A program made the position numbers and the translations under genes. This document shows, in pieces, positions 57,780 through 64,000 of a stretch of DNA of 64,000 nucleotides (position 1 is its first letter; every line of letters begins with the position of its first letter). Origin of the DNA: Symbiodinium natans (lineage: Eukaryota > Sar > Dinophyceae > Suessiales > Symbiodiniaceae); contig CAJNDS010000111.1 in the NCBI GenBank assembly GCA_905221605.1, positions 97,589 to 161,588 of the forward strand, given 5' to 3'. Below the pieces are notes generated by a model. It made no database searches. It saw only the letters and a list, made by a program, of their open reading frames with translations, and had not been told where the DNA came from.

Positions 57780-58110
57780 TGTAGGGCTTAAGGTGAAAGG
57801 GAGCAGTTCCCCGAACCATTGCCAGCCAGCTGTCATGGGCGACGGTGGTGTTGGGAACGTGGCCAGTGAGCTTTACCTGGACGGCTTGAACTGGGGGGCC
57901 TTCCTTCGCGCAGAACACTTGTTCGCCCAAAGTCAGGCCAAGGCGGCCGAGGCACAAAGACACTGCCGCAGAAGAGGCTGCGATCTCGGTGCCGCTGTAT
58001 CTTGGCGGGCAGTTCCCTACTCCGGAACGAACCGCCGAGGGCGCTGGGGTCTCGCTAAGGCATCTTTGCTGGAACACAACGGGCGCACGGGAGGTCAAAC
58101 TCAACTTACG
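57780..58110 (-). CDS. Possible gene fragment
   Basis: Minus frame open for 132 codons (57,745-58,143) with natural composition: GNCPPRYSGTEIAASSAAVS, LCLGRLGLTLGEQVFCAKEG, VKLTGHVPNTTVAHDSWLAM. It runs at its 3' side into TTTCGGG/TTTAGGG repeats (57,693-57,761). The plus strand is also open across it, so strand is a judgement. Not recognised. Confidence 0.35.
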
Positions 58111-58389
58111 CCAATGTGCATGGACCTGCTCGTCCTTCTGCAAGGTTTCCCACGCCTTGCCATCGACAGAAAAAACATCTGCTCAGCATCTCACGACGTG
58201 CAAAGACTGCTTGCAGCATTTCGAGGCATCAAGGGGTGCTACAATACTTCGAGAGGTGTTCCACAGGTCAATGTTGACGAAGGTTGCAGACACTGTGAAG
58301 TAATGGCATGTCCTGGTTGAATACTGCAAATTTATAAACATGTTTGAGCCCTTCGATGCAAACGTCCTCGGTTTCGAAAAAATGGCTTG

Positions 58390-58560
58390 GAGTTGGCGCC
58401 GCCGTGGCCGGCGCTCGAGCTGGAAATCAGACCGACAAACCCGGGCACAAGTTGGGTCAGGTCCTCCTCGCCAGCACCCGTGAGCTCGAGCAGCCTCGGT
58501 TGCCGCAACAATTCGGCGCCTGAAAACACCTTGAGCCCGCTGGTAACAAGGTGTGATGCG
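58390..58560 (-). CDS. Possible exon
   Basis: Minus frame HLVTSGLKVFSGAELLRQPR, LLELTGAGEEDLTQLVPGFV then GLISSSSAGHGGANSK. Strong helix-turn composition. A GC donor is likely near GGCGGC|GCC. Not recognised; may belong with the segment at 57.8-58.1 kb. Confidence 0.4.
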
Positions 58561-58619
58561 CGCCTACCCGAGGCCCTATCCCAGCGCCCAGCAGCCCCTA
58601 TTTTGCCGGAAACTCTGAC

Positions 58620-60400
58620 GTCTGAACCCTAAAGCGCGTGAAGGCTTGTAGGCCTATGGCCCGCGGCCCATGGCCTATGGGGGGCTATCGGCCATGAAGC
58701 TCAGGTGCCGTGTAAAGATCCTTTCCGAAGCATATCAAGATTTGAAGTTTCTGAAATGCGACAGCCGCCAATGCCACACAAAGCTTGCAGAACCTATGTG
58801 CCTAAAGTTGCTGCCGACCCTGTGAAACCACGCAGGTCAATGTCACAGCTTGTCGCGCCCTGTGCACTGCAAGCCCAGACTGTGCTCGCAGATTTTCATG
58901 CAAGCCACACACATAGGGTTTTGCCAATCGGTTCCGGGCTTACAAGCCGCAATTTAGCCCTGTCAACCTTGTAAAGACTGCACCCCTCATCCGAATAAGC
59001 CGGAGTGGCTGTTCCACTTCACGCTGCGTAATGACACCCACCTGCCAAGGGGAGCAGCTAAAAGAACACCATGTTCCTGAACTCAGAAGAGCAGTTGCTG
59101 GTACCAGTCCACTCAACCCTCAGCCCCAAACCCCTGTAGAGCTTAAACCCTCCACCCCTAAACTCGTTTCCCTAAACCTGTCAGCCCCCCCCCTCCTGCC
59201 CCCCCCCGCCACCAAAGCCGCTGATTCTGCGCCGAGGCTCGTCCGCCTCTGCGCCGAGCCGGTCGGTCAAAGTCTCACTGTCCTGTCTCAGCTTTTTGCT
59301 TTGGGGGAGTTAGGGTTTGGGTTTAGTCTAGGGCTTAGGGTTTAGGATTTAGGGTTAATGGTTGAGGGTTGAGGGTTGAGGGTGTTTTTTTGGCACCCGA
59401 CTAGCCACAGCACGGAGGGGTTTGAAGGTCGGCTTGGAGAAAGTAGGATAACTTAAAACCCCAAGACCAGGTCGATCTCGCCTGAGAGTTTAGGGTTGAA
59501 GATTTAGGGTTTTCTGGGGCGCTTCTTCCGCGAAGATGTGTGAGTCACCGAGGCACATCCGACGGACAAAGGGCCTTAATACAAACTGCCACTATGTTCC
59601 AGCAGACATCGCAACCAAAACCAACCAATAGCAATCTTGCGGTTTCTATCAAAAGGCAAGTGTTGCTGAAGGATGATCGAGCTCAGCCGGCAAGGGAACT
59701 CACCTACAGCTCGGCGGCCCAGTGTGCGTGAAGACACACTCAGCGCCCTTAGAACGTTTCACCTGCGTCTCAAATCCGGGACACTGCAGCCTAAAGGTCC
59801 TAAAGTCTGAGCCCCACAGAACCCTTAGAAAGTATATACTCGGACCCTAAACCCTAAACCCTAAACCCTAAACCCTAAACAACAGGTCCTCCTTCAGAGG
59901 CCGCTGAGCCAGGTGCCGCTGTACAGTTTCAGCTTCCAAGCTTTGGGTCCTGCGGGCCCTACTCCCTAAAACCTTCGGGGGCGCGATCAAGGGTCGAAGG
60001 GTCTGAGGGGTGCAGGCTGCTGGATGTGGTTAAGCTAACAACCACTCCCCTACCCACAAAAATGTCTCTGGCTGATCTTTCGCCACATGGCAATGAATAC
60101 TGCATTGGGGGTGGGGATATGTTATGGTATTGTTGGGAATGCTGGGACTATGGGAGGGTCTGAAACTACGACAGCACGATTTCTTGTGAGGATCCCCTTT
60201 GTATTACGGAGCCCTACCGCTGGTGCATGAAACCATCTGGGTGTGAAACTCCAACCCCTTGTCTCGAAACTCTCCTTTTCGTGAAGCCGGACTTGCCGAT
60301 CCCTAAACCCGGAGCCCTCAGCATGTTCTTTGCATCTGGGCTTCATCGCCAAAGGCTAAGCCCGTTTGCAACAGGCTTCCGTCTATCCGCCCCGAGGCTC
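58620..60400. other. Sparse region
   Basis: One possible minus exon at about 59,205-59,275 (ETLTDRLGAEADEPRRRISG) after an acceptor GGACAG. TTTAGGG/TTGAGGG words at 59,310-59,385 and a perfect CCCTAAA group at 59,844-59,880. Nothing else supported. Confidence 0.35.
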
Positions 60401-60410
60401 AACCCATCCA

Positions 60411-60824
60411 AACTCTAAACCCTAAACCCTAAACCCCAAACCCCAAACCCTTAACCCCAAACCCTAAACCCTTGTGCAGCAGTCGGCGAGGAAATCCTAA
60501 ACCCTAAACCCCAAACCCCCAAACGCTAACCCCAAACACCCAACTCCAAACCCTAGACCCTGAACCCCTGAACCCTAAACCCCAAACCCCAAACCCCAAA
60601 CCCCAAACCCTAAACCCTCAACCCCAAACCCTAAACCCTAAACCCCTGAACCCTAAACCCTGAGCCCTAAACCCCTGAACCCTAAACCCTAAGCCCTGAA
60701 CCCCTGAACCCTAAAACCCTAAGCCCTAAACCCCTGAACCCCAAACCCTAAGCCCTAAGCCCTAAGCCCTAAACCCTAAACCCTAAACCCTAAACCCTAA
60801 ACCCTAAACCCTAAACCCTAAACC
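60411..60824. repeat. Largest CCCTAAA array
   Basis: About 410 bases of CCCTAAA, CCCCAAA, CCCTGAA and CCCTAAG 7-mers, with one 20-base interruption near 60,475. The last 60 bases are perfect CCCTAAA. Confidence 0.95.
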
Positions 60825-60923
60825 AAAGCTTCAACTCGAAGGTTCCGAGGCGGCCTCGGGTTGCCGAGGACTTCCAAGCCGCTGGGCTCCACAATCCATG
60901 GGCCGGCCTTGCTTCCGGGTGTT

Positions 60924-61000
60924 GAGGGTTTAGGGTTTAGGGTTTAGGGTTTAGGGTTTAGGGTTTAGGGTTCAGGGTTTAGGGTTTAGGGTTCAGGGTT
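60924..61000. repeat. TTTAGGG array
   Basis: Ten or so units, facing away from the CCCTAAA array 100 bases to the left; ends in TTTTTTTTGGCACCCGACTAG. Confidence 0.9.
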
Positions 61001-61071
61001 TTTTTTGGCACCCGACTAGCCACAGCACAGCGGGGTTATTAAGTGCGTCTCGGAAAAAGCAGCAAGAAGAA

Positions 61072-61195
61072 GGTTCAGGGTTCAGGGTTCAGGGTTCAGG
61101 GTTTAGGGTTTAGGGTTTAGGGTTTAGGGTTTAGGGTTTAGGGTTTAGGGTTTAGGGTTTAGGGTTTAGGGTTTAGGGTTTAGGGTTTAGGGTTT
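61072..61195. repeat. TTTAGGG array
   Basis: Four TTCAGGG then about fourteen perfect TTTAGGG units; ends in TTTTTCGCCGCATAACTGGC. Confidence 0.95.
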
Positions 61196-62167
61196 TTCGC
61201 CGCATAACTGGCCGAAACGCAAATTCCGGGTTTGGGTCCATTGAGATTAGGGGTTCAGATCCGGGGAAGTTTCGAGGATAGCTTCGAGGAAAGTTTCGAG
61301 GGAAGTCTCTTGCTTCAGCTCTGGAGTTTCCATTCTCGGAGATTGAGGGTTTTTCTTTCGCTCCCGCATAGCTGGCCGAATGGCTCAGGGAGACGCACTG
61401 CAGAGCAAATCACACGTCACTGCTTCAACGACAAATGCAGAGAACTCCACTTCCTTTTCTGGTTTCTTTGTTTCCAGCTCCCCCTCTCTAAAGAACGGCA
61501 GGAATAAAAGGCCACTACTGATGAAGCACAAGCAAAACTACTCTTTGGTGAGGGTTAAAGGCGGGACGGAAAGGAGGAATCCTCTCTCTCTGTACAAGGA
61601 AAACTTTCTGATCTCTCATGTCCTCGTCAGGACTGTCCAGGGTTCAAGGGTTCAGGGTTTGTGTCCCGCCTAGAGCACATCACAGGGCTTTGGCACACGC
61701 ACATCACAGGGTTTAGGGTTTGGGGTTTGGGGTTTTGGGTTGTTTTTCCTCCCGCACAGCTGGGGCGAGTCCACATCGCAGGGTTGACTACGAGACTTGT
61801 CCGGGTACTAAGGTAATTCGACGGGAACCGCTTTAGGGTTCAGGGTTGGGGTTCGGAGTTTAGGACTCGCACAGCAGCAGACCAGGATCCCCTGAATACC
61901 CAGCGCAAACCCCAACAGACGTAGGTCACTTTAGAGAGGATCTTCACACAGGTACGTTTAGGGTTTGGGTGGGGAGCGGGTGGCGGGGGGAGGAATGAGA
62001 GGGTTTTAAGGGTTCAAGGGTGCAGAGTTCAGGGTCTAGGGCCTTCGGGGGTGTCAGGGTTCAAGGGAGCCTCCCTGAAAACTATCGGCCTTCCAGCGAA
62101 GTCCCTCGTTCGAGGTGGCCATCGGCGGACGGCGGCAGTGGATTAAGAAGGTGTAATTAACGAAAGG

Positions 62168-62260
62168 GTGCTGGCGTGGCTTTCAGACACCCTTACAGAA
62201 CAGTTGTTTGAGGTGCCCTTGTGGCCTCAGGACTACAGTATTAGTATGCCGCCAAAAAAG
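62168..62260 (+). CDS. Possible exon
   Basis: Reads VLAWLSDTLTEQLFEVPLWP then QDYSISM, natural composition. It runs on toward the reversed G-rich repeat at 62,345. Not recognised. Confidence 0.25.
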
Positions 62261-62619
62261 CTTGTTAATCCAGCTCCGTGGGCTTGTTTTATGGGTTGCT
62301 GGGCCCGCCTCGCCAACTCGTGTGGGGTTTGTGGGTTAGGGCGGTTTGTATATAGACCCCAAGTAGTAGGATCCCCTTACAATTGGGACCCCAAATAAGG
62401 ACCTAAGGTACCCCTGTCGGCATGAAAATTTCTTGCCGCTGCCCGACACCTGGAGGCCCACGTTGCTCGAAAGTCGCAAGGCACAGGCCCCGAAACCCCG
62501 GACATGGGGGCCAACAAGAACCATTGCTCTGATGGACAGAACCAAGGTCCCAACAAGCTCGGCATGAGCACAAGTACTGGCTGGTGTTTTAGGGCCCTTT
62601 GAAGACTGTTTATGAATAG

Positions 62620-62802
62620 GGTCCCTTAACAGGGAAAGAAGGGAAATTTACAACTATCCCGAAGCACTGGCACTACCCAGATTATCTTGATAAGCGCGTC
62701 TTTGCCGAGGCATCCCGGATCGGCGACCACATGAGGACCTCGGATCTGGGATGGGACAAGGAGGCTGAATTGAAGGAGCAGGCGGATGATGTATTGGGAT
62801 AA
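62620..62802 (+). CDS. Terminal exon of an unassigned protein
   Basis: Open after a stop at 62,617 and ended by TAA at 62,800. Reads TGKEGKFTTIPKHWHYPDYL, then KRVFAEASRIGDHMRTSDLG and WDKEAELKEQADDVLG. The balanced, charged composition and lack of repeats argue for real coding sequence. Acceptor could be TTAACAG|G at 62,633. No family recognised. Its stop codon lies 12 bases before a long imperfect palindrome. Confidence 0.45.
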   Translation, partial: GPLTGKEGKFTTIPKHWHYPDYLDKRVFAEASRIGDHMRTSDLGWDKEAELKEQADDVLG

Positions 62803-62813
62803 CGTGTCTACTT

Positions 62814-62922
62814 TGGGATGCTCCCCCTTAGACTGACAGTCCTTAAGGAGGATTATGGTAACCCCCCCCCCCCGCCCCCTATAATCCCCATTAAGGACTG
62901 TTTTATAAGGGGCAATATCCCA
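62814..62922. repeat. Long imperfect palindrome with C-rich loop
   Basis: Left arm 62814-62856 and right arm 62881-62922 are reverse complements over about 42 bases with around eight differences; the inner part (CAGTCCTTAA...GGATTAT) matches at 18 of 20. The loop of 24 bases is mostly C. It could be a MITE-like foldback element or form a strong hairpin in RNA after the stop codon at 62,802. Confidence 0.75.
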
Positions 62923-63297
62923 ATGTATCTACTCTCTGGTCATCTGGTTATCGAGGATCACTGTGAGAGATGGCACTGCGGTTGAAGGTTCACCATAGAT
63001 GGGGTAAGATTGAGTTGCTTCTGGTCGGTCATTACCCATTGTTTTGCATCCGGGCTCATACCTGCCGGGAGCTCGCTCTGTACTCACTTAGAGCTGTAGA
63101 AACCACACCGAAATTCATGATCATGACCTAAGCCCCAACCCTGAATCCTCATCAGGTGTCGGTGCGAGCGCCGTTTCATTCCATATCCATGGACGCGGAG
63201 TCTCTGAGGGACCACCAGCGGTTTTCGCGTGGTGACGGCAAGCTCTCTGCTACGTGACCCTTCAACAGCTCCCTTTGAGCTCCCATCGAGGCTCTTC

Positions 63298-63540
63298 TCA
63301 CTGCTTGTCCCGCACGTACGTGGTGTATTTATCGGCGTGCAGCCGCAAGTCGGGTACGCCCCAGCACTTCGTTTCGGTGACAGAGGAATAGAGCCAGCAG
63401 GTGCCGCCAGCCATGTTCGTGCCGTGGCGAAAGGGCGTGTCGTCGTCACGGAAGAGGAAACCCGCACAGTCCTTGCGTTCATCACACTTGTGGGCGCAGT
63501 AGACCGAGAGCTTCACGTGGAGCTTCTGCTCCTCCTCGAA
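63298..63540 (-). CDS. PAN/apple-like domain, C-terminal exon
   Basis: Minus frame ending in TGA. Reads HVKLSVYCAHKCDERKDCAG, then FLFRDDDTPFRHGTNMAGGT and CWLYSSVTETKCWG. The spacing YCAHKC....CAGF......CWLY is typical of PAN/apple modules, disulphide-rich extracellular domains that bind proteins or carbohydrate. The upstream limit is uncertain: the frame stays open to 63,591 (CIPHHGASALGFEEEQ). No signal peptide is seen here, so this is the last exon of a longer gene. Confidence 0.55.
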   Translation of the reverse strand, partial: FEEEQKLHVKLSVYCAHKCDERKDCAGFLFRDDDTPFRHGTNMAGGTCWLYSSVTETKCWGVPDLRLHADKYTTYVRDKQ

Positions 63541-63812
63541 ACCCAGTGCCGAGGCGCCATGGTGGGGGATGCAGGCGAGGGAGCGATGCATGGTGTAGCC
63601 AGGGTAGCCTCAGGATTCAGCACAACAAGGCGAGAAAGAGTTCAGGGGAAAGGACTCTGATGTCTGAATGGCGGCCCAGCGTCCGATTGCCAGAGCCTCT
63701 TGCGAGTGCCCTCCCAGCTGCTTGTGCCAAACTAAGCACCCCCCCCTAGGGTTTTCTGGTTTACTCGCGCTGTCTCTGAGTCTGAGCAACTGAGCGCGAC
63801 TGCACTGTGAAC

Positions 63813-63886
63813 CAGGGTTTAGGGTTTAGGGTTTCGGGTTTAGGGTTTGGGGTTTAGGGTTCAGGGTTTTGGGTTTAGGGTTTGGT
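63813..63886. repeat. TTTAGGG array
   Basis: About ten units with TTTCGGG, TTTGGGG and TTCAGGG variants, upstream of the PAN-like exon. Confidence 0.9.
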
Positions 63887-64000
63887 GCCTAAAACCCCAC
63901 TCTTCAACAGGCGAGCTTCGTCGGCGCATGTCCCAGAGCTGAAGACAAGAAGGCCACGGCCCCTCAGGAGGTACCAGGATTTCCGGGCCGGTTGTGGGTT

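Noticed and set aside
60411-61195. A chromosome end or a head-to-head telomere fusion
   Set aside because: Sequence continues on both sides, units are degenerate, and the order CCCTAAA then TTTAGGG is the reverse of an end-to-end fusion.

Overview
The window looks like nuclear DNA of a dinoflagellate; the species cannot be told. The main evidence is gene structure. A NIMA-related (NEK) protein kinase at 11.7-14.5 kb can be assembled in one reading frame from 14 very short exons (29-92 nt). Its 13 introns use GT, GC or GA at the 5' end, always AG at the 3' end, and every downstream exon starts with G. That splice grammar, with short exons, few long open frames, many simple-sequence tracts and TTTAGGG-type repeats, fits dinoflagellates. 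Most apparent ORFs are shadows of repeats or chance frames, so most genes are given as exon sets or single exons rather than complete models. No rRNA, tRNA, CRISPR array or bacterial-type operon was seen.

Layout. 0.3-9.9 kb (+): many short exons encoding charged, heptad-like coiled-coil segments, probably one large cytoskeletal-type gene, with a decayed retroelement ORF carrying a C2H2 finger on the minus strand at 4.2-5.2 kb. 10.1-11.0 kb: pyrimidine-rich and TTCAA/TTCGA-rich low-complexity DNA. 11.7-14.5 kb (+): NEK-type kinase. 16.4-24.95 kb (+): a second Ser/Thr kinase with micro-exons, whose catalytic domain is split by a 5.4-kb intron. That intron holds a complete two-exon LEA2/WHy-like membrane-protein gene on the same strand and two local satellite families. 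25-39 kb: sparse unassigned exons among microsatellites (CA/CCCA, TAC, poly-G, TA, TG/TCTG).

39.7-64 kb is different in texture. It is peppered with short TTTAGGG/CCCTAAA arrays in both orientations, with degenerate forms, between short coding segments on both strands. At least one array lies inside an intron whose flanking exons stay in phase (55.13-55.34 kb), and another abuts a GT splice donor (47.93 kb). These arrays are therefore interstitial and partly intronic, not a chromosome end. The clearest gene here is an intronless BTB/POZ protein (48.4-49.5 kb, minus). A PAN/apple-like C-terminal exon lies at 63.3-63.5 kb (minus).

The two kinases are probably separate signalling genes. Nothing in the sequence ties the neighbours into one pathway, and co-orientation from 0 to 33 kb may simply reflect the unidirectional gene blocks usual in dinoflagellates.
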